Positions 40,973 to 48,456 of a stretch of 64,000 nucleotides of DNA are shown one piece after another. The stretch is from CALBZE01 sp036381255 (GTDB taxonomy: Bacteria > Gemmatimonadota > Gemmatimonadetes > Longimicrobiales > RSA9). Position 1 is the stretch's first letter. Each line of letters opens with the position of its first letter. A program made the position numbers and the translations under genes. Location of the stretch: NCBI GenBank assembly GCA_036381255.1, contig DASVDG010000114.1:1-64000 (forward strand), given 5' to 3'. The notes beneath the pieces were generated by a model. That model had not been told where the DNA came from, searched no databases, and saw nothing but the letters and a program-made list of their open reading frames with translations.

Positions 40973-42294
40973 GACCGCCCCCCGACCGCGGCGGTGAGCG
41001 CCGACGCCTCCTCGGCCGGCGCGCCCCCGGCGTGCGTCGAAGGAGCGCCGGCCCCGGCGCGGACCGCCGTGCCCGCGTCCGCCGGCGCGCGCGAGGCCCG
41101 CTCGCGCCGCTCGGCCTCGGCACGGACCGGCAGTCCGAACAGGCGGATGAAGCCGGCGGCGTCGGCCTGGTCGTAGGCGCCCGCGTCGTCGCCGAACGAG
41201 GCCAGCACCTCGTCGTAGAGCGCCTGTTCGCTCCACCGCCCGACGACCGTCGCGCTCCCCTTGTAGAGCTTGAGCCGGACGGTGCCCGTGACGCGCTCCT
41301 GCGTCCGGTCCACCAGTGCGTCGAGCGCTTCGCGCTCCGTCGTCCACCAGCGCCCTTCGTAGACCAGGTCCGCGTATCGCCCGGCGAGCTGGTCCTTCAG
41401 CGCGAGCGTGCGCCGGTCGAGCACCAGCTGCTCGAGCTCCTGATGCGCGGTCAGCAGGAGCGTGCCGCCGGGCGTCTCGTACACGCCGCGGGATTTCATC
41501 CCGACCAGGCGGTCCTCCAGGATGTCGGCGCGGCCGACGCCGTGCTCGCCGCCGATCGCGTTCAGCCGCTCGAGCAGCGCGACCGGCTCGAGCGCCTCGC
41601 CGTCCACGCTCACCGGGTACCCCGCCTCGAAGCCGATCTCGACGTAGAGCGGCCGGTCCGGCGCGTCCTCCGGCGACGTCGTCATCAGGAACAGGTCGGC
41701 CGGCGGCTCGAACGCCGGGTCCTCCAGTGGGCCGCCCTCGTGCGAGATGTGCCAGAGGTTCCGGTCCCGCGAGTAGATCTTCTCCTTCGACGCGGTCACC
41801 TCGACCCCCCGCGCCGCCGCGTACGCCAGCGCGTCCTCGCGCGACCGGATCGACCACTCCCGCCACGGCGCGATCACGCGCAGCCCCGGCGCGAACGCCT
41901 GGTAGCTCAGCTCGAAGCGCACCTGGTCGTTCCCCTTGCCGGTGCACCCGTGTGCGACGGCGTGCGCGCCGATCGACAGCGCGAGCTCCGCCTGCCGGCG
42001 CGCGATCAGCGGCCGGGCCATCGCCGTGCCGAGCAGGTACTTCCGGGCATAGACCGCGCCGGCACGGAGCGTCGGGAAGATCGCCTCCCGGACGAACGCC
42101 TCGCGCAGGTCCTCGACCACGCACGTGAGCGCGCCCTGGCGCCGCGCCCGCGCCTCGAGGCCGTCCAGCTCGCCCCCCTGCCCCACGTCGGCGGCCATGC
42201 ACACCACCTCGGCCCCGTAGTTCTCCCGCAGCCACGGGACGATGATCGACGTGTCCAGCCCGCCCGAATACGCCAGCACGACGGTGAACGACAT
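40969..42294 (-). CDS. argG: Argininosuccinate synthase
   Basis: Joins citrulline and aspartate using ATP. P-loop AYSGGLDTSIIVPWL at the N-terminus, GCTGKGNDQVRFELSY, KEKIYSRDRNLWHISHEGG and RADILEDRLVGMKSRGVYETPGG (shown in parts). 441 residues. The enzyme body ends near FIRLFGLPVR and is followed by a tail of about 45 residues rich in Ala and Arg, unusual for the family. The ATG at 42294 has GGAGG upstream, better than the ATG four codons earlier. Overlaps argH. Confidence 0.96.
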   Translation of the reverse strand: MSFTVVLAYSGGLDTSIIVPWLRENYGAEVVCMAADVGQGGELDGLEARARRQGALTCVVEDLREAFVREAIFPTLRAGAVYARKYLLGTAMARPLIARRQAELALSIGAHAVAHGCTGKGNDQVRFELSYQAFAPGLRVIAPWREWSIRSREDALAYAAARGVEVTASKEKIYSRDRNLWHISHEGGPLEDPAFEPPADLFLMTTSPEDAPDRPLYVEIGFEAGYPVSVDGEALEPVALLERLNAIGGEHGVGRADILEDRLVGMKSRGVYETPGGTLLLTAHQELEQLVLDRRTLALKDQLAGRYADLVYEGRWWTTEREALDALVDRTQERVTGTVRLKLYKGSATVVGRWSEQALYDEVLASFGDDAGAYDQADAAGFIRLFGLPVRAEAERRERASRAPADAGTAVRAGAGAPSTHAGGAPAEEASALTAAVGGRS

Positions 42295-42315
42295 GCCTGC
42301 CTCCATGGTCTCGAT

Positions 42316-42876
42316 TCAGTCTTCCAGGTCGCGTACGACCGTCGCCTTCATGCACGCGGCCCGGTCGATCCCCTCGTCCCGGTCCGCCGCGATCTTCTCC
42401 GGCACGTCCGTCATCGGGACGGTCCGGAACCCGAGCCGGTGGAAGAATGGCTCCTGCAGCGTCATCGCGAAGACGCGGCGAATGCCGAAGCCGCGCGCCT
42501 CCTCCACCAGCGCTTCCACGATCCGGCGCCCCACCCGCCGCCCCCGACAGTCCTCGGCCACCGCCAGCGCGGCGACCTCGGCGAGCTCCGGCGAATACAG
42601 GCGCAGCGCGCCGCACCCCACGATCCGTCCGCCGTCCGCGGCCACCAGGAACTCGCGGACGTGCCGGTAGAGCACGCCGACCGGCCTCGGCAGGACCAGC
42701 CCGAGGCGGGCGTAGGCGTCGAGCAGCTCCGAGAGCTGCACGACGTCCGCGAGGCGCGCGCGCCGCAACTCGAGCTCCGGGCCCGGCACGACCCCGGCCC
42801 GCGCCGTCTCGAGCGGCAGCACGACCGCGTCCGCCTCCGGTGCCGCGGGGCCGGCCCAGCTCGCGGCCCGGCTCAT
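42316..42876 (-). CDS. GNAT acetyltransferase, probable N-acetylglutamate synthase
   Basis: 186 residues. The GNAT core has VGCGALRLYSPELAEVAALA, EDCRGRRVGRRIVEALVEEA (acetyl-CoA loop RGRRVG) and VFAMTLQEPFFHRLGF. An additional N-terminal segment precedes it. Similar short acetyltransferases serve as N-acetylglutamate synthase in organisms without full-length ArgA, and the position between argD and argG in an arginine operon supports this. The ATG overlaps the argD stop by ATGA. Confidence 0.8.
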   Translation of the reverse strand: MSRAASWAGPAAPEADAVVLPLETARAGVVPGPELELRRARLADVVQLSELLDAYARLGLVLPRPVGVLYRHVREFLVAADGGRIVGCGALRLYSPELAEVAALAVAEDCRGRRVGRRIVEALVEEARGFGIRRVFAMTLQEPFFHRLGFRTVPMTDVPEKIAADRDEGIDRAACMKATVVRDLED

Positions 42877-44033
42877 CCGAGCGCCTCCAACAGCACCGAG
42901 AGCCCTTCCTCGAGCTCGGCCGCATCGATCGTGAGCGGCGGCAGCAGCCGAACCACACGCTCGCCCGCCGTCAAGACGAGCAGGCCGCGCTCCATCGCCG
43001 CGGCGACGACCGGCGCCGCCGCGCCCTCCAGCTCGATCCCCCACATCAGGCCGCGGCCCCGGACGGCCATCACGCCGCCCCGCCCCACCCGCGGCTCCAG
43101 CACCTCGCGCACGCGCTCGCCGCGTGCGCGCACCGCCTCCAGGAACGCCGGCTCGGCGATCCGCCGCACCACCGCCAGCGCCACCGCGCTCACCAGCGGC
43201 CCACCGCCGAACGTCGTCGCGTGGTCGCCCGGGCGGATCGCGTCCGCCACCCGGCCGGCCAGCAGCACCGCCCCCATCGGCAGCCCGCCGGCGAGCGGCT
43301 TCGCGAGCGTCAGGAGGTCCGGCTCGACGCCCGCCGCCTCGTGCGCGAACAGGTGCCCCGTCCGCCCGAGCCCGCACTGCACCTCGTCGAAGATCAGCGC
43401 CGCGCCCGCCTCGTCCGCGAGCGCCCGCAACCGCCGCAGGTACGCCGCATCCAGCGGGCGCACGCCGCCCTCCCCCTGCACCGGCTCCACGATCACCGCG
43501 GCCGTCGACTCCGGCCGGATCGCCTCCCGCGCGGCGGCCTCGTCGCCCGGCTCCACGAACCGCACGCCGGGCATCAGCGGAGTGAACGGCTCGCGATACG
43601 CCGGCCGGTCCGTCGCCGCGAGCGAGCCGAAGAGCCGGCCGTGGAACGAGCCGTGGACCGCCACCACCTCGTGCTTCCCCGCTCCGCCCCGCTCCCGCGC
43701 CCACCGCCGCGCGAACTTGAACGCCGCCTCGTTCGCCTCCGCGCCCGAGTTGCAGAAGAACACGCGCTCCGCGAACGACCGCGCGACGAGCTCCGCCGCC
43801 AGCGCCTCCGCCGGCAACGTGCGGAACAGGTTCGACGCGTGGATCAGCCCGCTCGCCAGCGCATCGCCGATCGCGCGCTCGATCGTCGCATCGGCGTAGC
43901 CCAGCGCATTGACGCCGATCCCGCTCGTGAAGTCGAGGTACGCCTTCCCGTCATCGCCGAGGAGCCGGCTCCCCCGCCCCCCGACGAACACCGGACCCGC
44001 GGGGCGGTACACCCCCAGAAGCGGACTGCTCAT
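42873..44033 (-). CDS. argD: Acetylornithine aminotransferase
   Basis: PLP enzyme of 386 residues converting N-acetylglutamate semialdehyde to N-acetylornithine. Motifs: LDFTSGIGVNALGYAD, FCNSGAEANEAAFKFAR, VHGSFHGRLFGSLA, PVQGEGGVRPLDAAYLR, FDEVQCGLGRTGHLFAHE and the PLP lysine in LAKPLAGGLPMG. The ATG at 44033 overlaps argB; the longer open frame upstream is not conserved. Ornithine and succinyl-diaminopimelate aminotransferases are close relatives, but the operon settles the role. Confidence 0.95.
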   Translation of the reverse strand: MSSPLLGVYRPAGPVFVGGRGSRLLGDDGKAYLDFTSGIGVNALGYADATIERAIGDALASGLIHASNLFRTLPAEALAAELVARSFAERVFFCNSGAEANEAAFKFARRWARERGGAGKHEVVAVHGSFHGRLFGSLAATDRPAYREPFTPLMPGVRFVEPGDEAAAREAIRPESTAAVIVEPVQGEGGVRPLDAAYLRRLRALADEAGAALIFDEVQCGLGRTGHLFAHEAAGVEPDLLTLAKPLAGGLPMGAVLLAGRVADAIRPGDHATTFGGGPLVSAVALAVVRRIAEPAFLEAVRARGERVREVLEPRVGRGGVMAVRGRGLMWGIELEGAAAPVVAAAMERGLLVLTAGERVVRLLPPLTIDAAELEEGLSVLLEALG

Positions 44034-44812
44034 ACCGCCAGCTCCCCCGGCATCCCCGCCGCGCCCGCCGTCCGCCCCAGCCACGTCCCCACCCGCGAGT
44101 CCGCCAGCGCCTCGACCGGCCCGATCCGGACCGCGGTCACCCCCGACCGAAGCGCGCGCAGCCCCGCCTTCAGCTTCACCGCCATCCCGTCCCGCGCGAC
44201 GCCGCACGACAGCAACACCGCCGCTTCCGCCGCGTCCAGCGTCGCCCGCTCCTTCGTCCCGTCGTGCACCCCGGCGACATCCGTGACGAACAGCAGCTCG
44301 ATCGCGCCCAGCGCCACGGCGACCGCCGTCGCCACGTCATCCGCGTTCACGTTCAACGCACCGCCGTCCGTCCCCCGCGAGATCGGCGAGATCACCGGCA
44401 CCACCCCGAGCGCGAGCAGCCGGCGCAGCAGCTCGCCGCGCACCCGGACGTTTTCGCCGACCCGCCCGAGAGCGCCGTTCGCCGCCGGCTCCGCGACCAC
44501 CAGCCCACCATCCTCGCCCGACACCCCCAGCGCATCCACGCCCGCGCCCACGAGCCGGCGCACCAGCCGCTTGTTCAGCCGCCCCGACAGCACCATCGAC
44601 GCCACGTCCAGCACTTCCGGCGTCGTCACCCGCAGACCGCTCGCACGCTCGACCGGGACACCGAGCCGCCCACAGAGCTCGTCCACCTCCGGGCCGCCGC
44701 CGTGCACCACGACCAACCCATCGCCCGCCCGCGCGGCCAGCTCGCCGAATCGGGCCAGCCAGTCGGGCTCGCCCAGCACGCGCCCGCCGACCTTCACCAC
44801 ACGCACCTTCAT
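44030..44812 (-). CDS. argB: Acetylglutamate kinase
   Basis: Phosphorylates N-acetylglutamate. 260 residues with VVKVGGRVLGEPDWL, VVHGGGPEVDELCGRL, the RASGLRVTTPEVLDVA segment, ALNVNADDVATAVAVALGA and FVTDVAGVHDG. The ATG overlaps argC by ATGA. It lacks the long N-terminal helix of arginine-inhibited hexameric enzymes, so feedback control may act elsewhere; that is inference. Confidence 0.95.
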   Translation of the reverse strand: MKVRVVKVGGRVLGEPDWLARFGELAARAGDGLVVVHGGGPEVDELCGRLGVPVERASGLRVTTPEVLDVASMVLSGRLNKRLVRRLVGAGVDALGVSGEDGGLVVAEPAANGALGRVGENVRVRGELLRRLLALGVVPVISPISRGTDGGALNVNADDVATAVAVALGAIELLFVTDVAGVHDGTKERATLDAAEAAVLLSCGVARDGMAVKLKAGLRALRSGVTAVRIGPVEALADSRVGTWLGRTAGAAGMPGELAV

Positions 44813-45771
44813 CGCGGCAGCCCCTCCGTCTCCTCGATGCCGAGCATCAGATTCGCGTTCTGTACCGCCTGCCCCGCCGCGCCCTTCACCAGGTTGTCCA
44901 GCGCCGCCACCACCAGCAGCGTCGGCGGATCCACATCCACCTCCGCCAACCCCACCACCACCACGTTCCGCTGCACCGCATCCGTCAACGACGGCAGCGA
45001 TCCGTCCGCCCTCACCTCGACGAAAGGCTCCGTCGCGTACGCGTCCATCCACAGCTCCAGCGCCGCTTCGCGACTCGACCGTTCCTTCAACGGGACGTAG
45101 ATCGTCTCCAGGATGCCGCGCCGAACCGGCAGCAGATGCGGTGTGAAGATCAACAGCGCCGCGCTCCCCAGCCGCTCGAATCCACGCCTCAGCTCCGGCA
45201 CGTGGCGGTGCCCGTTCCCCACCCCGTACGCCCGGTAGTCCTCCGCTACCTCCGCGAACAGCAGCTCCCGACGCGGCGACCGACCCGCGCCCGTCACGCC
45301 CGACGCCGCATCGATCACCACCGGGCGAGACCGGTCGACCAGTCCGTGCCGGAGCGCCGGCCCCAGCGCCACCAGCGCACCCGTCGGGTAGCAGCCCGGG
45401 TTCGCCACCAGCGCCGCTCCCCGCACCTCCTCCCGCCACAGCTCCGGCAGCCCGTACACCGCCCCGCCTTCGCCACTGCGCAGGTCGCCGGACAGGTCCA
45501 CCACCCGCGCGCCCGCCTCCCGCGCCCGCAACGCCCAGGCGCCGGACCGGCCCGTCGGCAGGCAGCAGAACACCAGCTCCACCCCGCCCAGCTCCGCCTC
45601 TTCCGCTCCGATGTACCGCCCGCCGCCCCCCGGAATCGGCGCGCCCGCCTCGGACTCCGAGGTCGCGAACGTCAGCCGCAGCCGGGGGTGCCGCTGGATG
45701 AGCGCCACCAGCTCGCGCCCCGCGTATCCGCTCGCGCCGATCACGCCGGCGCGAATCTGCGTTTCATTCAT
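44809..45771 (-). CDS. argC: N-acetyl-gamma-glutamyl-phosphate reductase
   Basis: NADPH-dependent reduction of the acyl phosphate. N-terminal AGVIGASGYAGRELVALIQ, catalytic cysteine in VANPGCYPTGALVALGP, the GNGHRHVPELRRGFE histidine region and a C-terminal ALDNLVKGAAGQAVQNANLM. 320 residues from the ATG at 45771. First gene behind the arginine operator. The start lies only about six bases from the ARG box and no Shine-Dalgarno sequence is visible, so the message is nearly leaderless. An ATG at 45792, inside the box, is less likely. Confidence 0.95.
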   Translation of the reverse strand: MNETQIRAGVIGASGYAGRELVALIQRHPRLRLTFATSESEAGAPIPGGGGRYIGAEEAELGGVELVFCCLPTGRSGAWALRAREAGARVVDLSGDLRSGEGGAVYGLPELWREEVRGAALVANPGCYPTGALVALGPALRHGLVDRSRPVVIDAASGVTGAGRSPRRELLFAEVAEDYRAYGVGNGHRHVPELRRGFERLGSAALLIFTPHLLPVRRGILETIYVPLKERSSREAALELWMDAYATEPFVEVRADGSLPSLTDAVQRNVVVVGLAEVDVDPPTLLVVAALDNLVKGAAGQAVQNANLMLGIEETEGLPR

Positions 45772-45776
45772 GGTCG

Positions 45777-45792
45777 ATGAATAAATATTCAT
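45777..45792 (-). promoter_or_regulatory. ArgR operator (ARG box)
   Basis: Palindrome ATGAAT-AAAT-ATTCAT, matching the known TGAAT-N4-ATTCA ARG-box pattern. It covers the likely -10 of the argC promoter and starts six bases upstream of the argC ATG. The argR gene lies just upstream. Confidence 0.85.
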
Positions 45793-45808
45793 GCTGCCGC
45801 CGTGTCAA
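45785..45808 (-). promoter_or_regulatory. argC promoter
   Basis: TTGACA (45803-45808) followed at 15-17 bp by the AT-rich TATTTATT inside the ARG box. Repressor on the box would cover the -10. Confidence 0.65.
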
Positions 45809-45827
45809 GGGCCGATGCGTGCGATCG

Positions 45828-45843
45828 GTGCATGACAATGCAC
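45828..45843 (-). promoter_or_regulatory. Possible second, degenerate ArgR site
   Basis: GTGCAT-N4-ATGCAC palindrome, about 50 bp upstream of the main box. It has the same half-site spacing as an ARG box, with C instead of A at one position per half. May be coincidental. Confidence 0.3.
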
Positions 45844-45884
45844 GGGTGGCGGTCGGTGAGGGCCGACGACGCGCCGGGCAGAGA

Positions 45885-45919
45885 CGGGTCGGCGCCGCCC
45901 GCTCGGCCGCGCCGACCCG
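45885..45919 (-). terminator. Hairpin after argR
   Basis: 10-bp stem CGGGTCGGCG/CGCCGACCCG (45885-45894 and 45910-45919) beginning seven bases after the argR stop. Only a weak T-rich sequence follows. It would separate argR from argC, which has its own promoter. Confidence 0.4.
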
Positions 45920-45925
45920 GCTCGA

Positions 45926-46390
45926 TCAGGGCTCGCCGGCGATGCCGGCGATCTCCTCGAGGCGCTGCTGGACGGTGGGGAGGTGCGCGGGATCGCGGAG
46001 GATGAGGAGAATGGTATCGTCGCCGGCAAGGGTGCCGAGGACCTCGGGCCACTCCTCCCAGTCGATGGCGATGGCGACGGGCTGTGCCCCGCCGGTGAGG
46101 GTCTTGACGAGGAGGAGGTTGCCCGTGCCTTCAGCGCTGACGAAGAGCGTGGGGAGCAGCCGGCCGAGGGGCGGTGTCTGGTCCCAGGCCTCGGGCGGGA
46201 GGGTGTAGTGCATCCCGCCTTCGGCGTCGGGGACCTTGACGAGGCGGAGCTCGCGGATGTCGCGGGACAGGGTGGCCTGCGTGACGTCCAGGCCGCGTTC
46301 CGCGAGGAGCTCGCGCAGGTGCTCCTGGCTGGTGACCCGGTGTTCGCGGACGATTTCGAGGATCGCCGCGTGTCGCTGTCTCTTGTTCAT
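45926..46390 (-). CDS. argR: Arginine repressor
   Basis: Arginine-sensing hexameric repressor. 154 residues. The N-terminal winged helix shows KRQRHAAILEIVREHRVTSQ, EHLRELLAERGLDVTQATLS and RDIRELRLVKVP. The C-terminal oligomerisation and arginine-binding domain has LLLVKTLTGGAQPVAIAID and TLAGDDTILLILRD with the GDDT motif. It lies directly upstream of argC, whose promoter carries an ARG box, so it most likely represses the operon. Confidence 0.96.
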   Translation of the reverse strand: MNKRQRHAAILEIVREHRVTSQEHLRELLAERGLDVTQATLSRDIRELRLVKVPDAEGGMHYTLPPEAWDQTPPLGRLLPTLFVSAEGTGNLLLVKTLTGGAQPVAIAIDWEEWPEVLGTLAGDDTILLILRDPAHLPTVQQRLEEIAGIAGEP

Positions 46391-46423
46391 GGAGGGGAGG
46401 ATGCCGCCGGGGGCGGGGCGGCG

Positions 46424-46864
46424 TCAAGATTCGACTTCGAGTCGGTTCTTCAGGTCGCGCACGCCGGGCACGCCCTTCGCGTCCCGGAGCGCGCGGGGGA
46501 TTTCGGCCGGATCGGGGAGCATGCCGGTCAGGGTGACGACGCCGTCATCGACCTCGACCAGGATCCGGTCGGCGTCGATCCAGGTGTCCTGGAACAGGGC
46601 CTGCTCGACGTCCGCGCGGATCCAGTGGTCGGGTCGCCGGCGGCGCAACAGGCGGCCGCGGTACGGCCCCTGTCCCGGCTGCGGCGGGGGCGGCTCGCGC
46701 CGGCGGCCGGTCCGCTTTTCGCGGGGCTCCCGCATCCCCGGACCGAACCCGAACTCGTACGGCCGGGCCGGCCCGTAGCCGATGTCCTCGCGGGTCACGA
46801 GGGAGGAGTCGGGTCGGCCACGGCTCGGCCTCTCCCGCTGCTCGTCGCGCCCGCGCCGCCTCAC
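46424..46864 (-). CDS. BON-domain protein with Arg/Pro-rich N-terminus
   Basis: 146 residues from the GTG at 46864, which overlaps the stop of the upstream helical gene. N-terminal 75 residues are basic and Pro-rich (REDIGYGPARPYEFGFGPG). Residues 79-144 form a BON domain: WIRADVEQALFQDTWIDADR, EVDDGVVTLTGMLPDP and GVPGVRDLKNRLEV. BON domains usually bind phospholipids or partner proteins, often in the periplasm; there is no signal peptide here. The DIGY/RP segment resembles the protein at 38918-39349. Confidence 0.85.
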   Translation of the reverse strand: MRRRGRDEQRERPSRGRPDSSLVTREDIGYGPARPYEFGFGPGMREPREKRTGRRREPPPPQPGQGPYRGRLLRRRRPDHWIRADVEQALFQDTWIDADRILVEVDDGVVTLTGMLPDPAEIPRALRDAKGVPGVRDLKNRLEVES

Positions 46865-47460
46865 GCCGCCTGTCCGTCCGCGGCCTCGGGCGCTCGCGGC
46901 GCCGGGCGTTCCAGTTGCCCCATCGAAGCCACCGCCTCGTGGAAGATGCGCTCGCGCCAGCCCTGGCCGATCTCGAGGGCGTCGATGTAGACCTGGACGG
47001 CTTCGGCGGGCTCGACCTCGGTCTTCAGCTCGTCCACCAGCAGCGATGCGCCGTGGAGATACGCACCCTTGATCTTGTCGCGCGCGCGCCCGGCGGCGCG
47101 GTCGACACGCAGCCGCAGCGATTCGGCCCGCCGCCCCCTGAGCCGCCGGGCGATGCCCTGGACGAGCCCCCACACGCCGTTGCTGAGGTCGAACATCGGC
47201 GCACCGACCTCCGGCTCCTCGGCCAGGCTCGCCAGCGCCTGGACCGCCACGGCCTCGCGGATGCGATCCGGCGTGCCGGTCAGCCGGAAGAAGATCTCCA
47301 GGCCGCGCTCGTACGCGACCTCCTCCCGCGTCACCCGGAGAAAGTCCCGCGCCGCCTCCGCGTGCGCCTCGATCAAGCGCTCCTCGGCCGTCGCCAGGGC
47401 GAGCGTCAACCGGCGGCGTTGGACGGGCGATCTCTGCAACGAGTGCCAGGCCGGGCCCAT
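46861..47460 (-). CDS. Helical protein, paralogue of 38164-38844
   Basis: 199 residues, helical, no signal peptide or membrane segment. Aligns end to end with the protein at 38164-38844: PVQRRRLTLALATAEERLIE against PVRRRVDLAIAVAQERLLG, then EVAYERGLEIFFRL, a basic linker ARRLRGRRAESLRLR, and EVEPAEAVQVYIDALEIG at the same relative position as LPFTEAVELYLEALDV. So it has the same two-repeat plan. It is coupled to the BON gene. The ATG at 47460 is chosen; the upstream frame is not conserved. Function unknown. Confidence 0.75.
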   Translation of the reverse strand: MGPAWHSLQRSPVQRRRLTLALATAEERLIEAHAEAARDFLRVTREEVAYERGLEIFFRLTGTPDRIREAVAVQALASLAEEPEVGAPMFDLSNGVWGLVQGIARRLRGRRAESLRLRVDRAAGRARDKIKGAYLHGASLLVDELKTEVEPAEAVQVYIDALEIGQGWRERIFHEAVASMGQLERPAPRAPEAADGQAA

Positions 47461-47529
47461 GATCACCTCGTGGATCCGAATTCCAGGGAGCCGTTGACTC
47501 AGCCCTCCCCTGCTGCAAGGCGCATGCAC

Positions 47530-47580
47530 AAAGGGCGGCGGCCCCGGCTCCCCCGCGTGCGCGAGCCGGGGCCGCCGCCC
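47530..47580 (-). terminator. Strong hairpin after the secreted-protein gene
   Basis: 18-bp perfect stem (47533-47550 and 47563-47580) with a 12-base loop, followed on the minus strand by TTTGTG. Very stable although the T run is short. It also shields the helical/BON/argR unit from upstream transcription. Confidence 0.7.
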
Positions 47581-47602
47581 GACGCCACTCGACCGCCGCG
47601 CC

Positions 47603-48205
47603 TCAGGAACCGCCGAAGAGCAACACCGCGTCGACCCGGCCGTCCCCGTCGAGGTCCGTGAGCTCCGCGAGCGGACGGTCCCCCGACCGGACCTGGAGCA
47701 CGTCCCCGCCGTATCCGCCGGCACGCAGCCAGCGCCCCTGGAGCGGACCACCGCCGCTTCGCCGACCGGCCTCGCTCAGCCGGCCGAACACCACGTCGCC
47801 CAGGATGTCGATCAGCGTCCCGCGCCCCAGCGACGCCTCCCGGCGCCCCACATCCCCGAACACGATGTCGCCCCAGCCGACGCGCCGCCACACGTCGTAC
47901 CGGCCGAACCCCTTCTCCGCGCACCACCGGCGCCCGTGCACCGGATGCCCCTCCCCGTTCCGGCAAAACTTCGGCCCACGGCCGCCCCGGTCCCCCCGGC
48001 GCCGGTCGTCCCAACGCCCATCCCGGTCGCCCCCCGGCCACGGCAGCACCACCGCGCCGCGCGCCGTCCGGATCCGCTCGCCCGCCGCCACCGACGGCAG
48101 CGCCCACTCCCACCACCCATCGCCCCGCGGCGCCTGCGCCGACGCGTCCACCGGAACCGCCAGCCCGAGCCCCGCCACGGCGATCCCCAGCAGCACCTTC
48201 TTCAT
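47603..48205 (-). CDS. Secreted protein with C-terminal calcium-loop motif, unknown
   Basis: 200 residues. Signal peptide KKVLLGIAVAGLGLAVPVDA with cleavage after ASAQ. The middle is Gly/Arg/Asp-rich, with a Cys pair in PKFCRNGEGHP and GRRWCAEKGFG. The C-terminus LTDLDGDGRVDAVLLFGGS holds one DxDxDGxxD loop as in EF-hand, dockerin and FG-GAP repeats, which can bind calcium. The repeat is single, so no propeller or dockerin can be claimed. The ATG 48205 has AGGTGAGC upstream. Confidence 0.65.
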   Translation of the reverse strand: MKKVLLGIAVAGLGLAVPVDASAQAPRGDGWWEWALPSVAAGERIRTARGAVVLPWPGGDRDGRWDDRRRGDRGGRGPKFCRNGEGHPVHGRRWCAEKGFGRYDVWRRVGWGDIVFGDVGRREASLGRGTLIDILGDVVFGRLSEAGRRSGGGPLQGRWLRAGGYGGDVLQVRSGDRPLAELTDLDGDGRVDAVLLFGGS

Positions 48206-48456
48206 GCTCACCTGCCTGCTCATACGTGCACCTCTCGCCGCCTCCTACACGGATGCGGACGTTTCCGATCCATTTTCCGTCACCTCGCCGACGTGCGCCG
48301 ACGGGCAGCGCCGCTGGACGGCGCATGCGCCGGCACGGATCGTGTTCCGGCGCTCCCGATGGCCCGCCCGCGGCGGCCGGCCGCGCTCCCGGAACGCGGC
48401 ATGCGCTGTACCGTCGTCGGCGGCGGCGGGTACGGCATCGAAAGAGGGGGCGTCGC

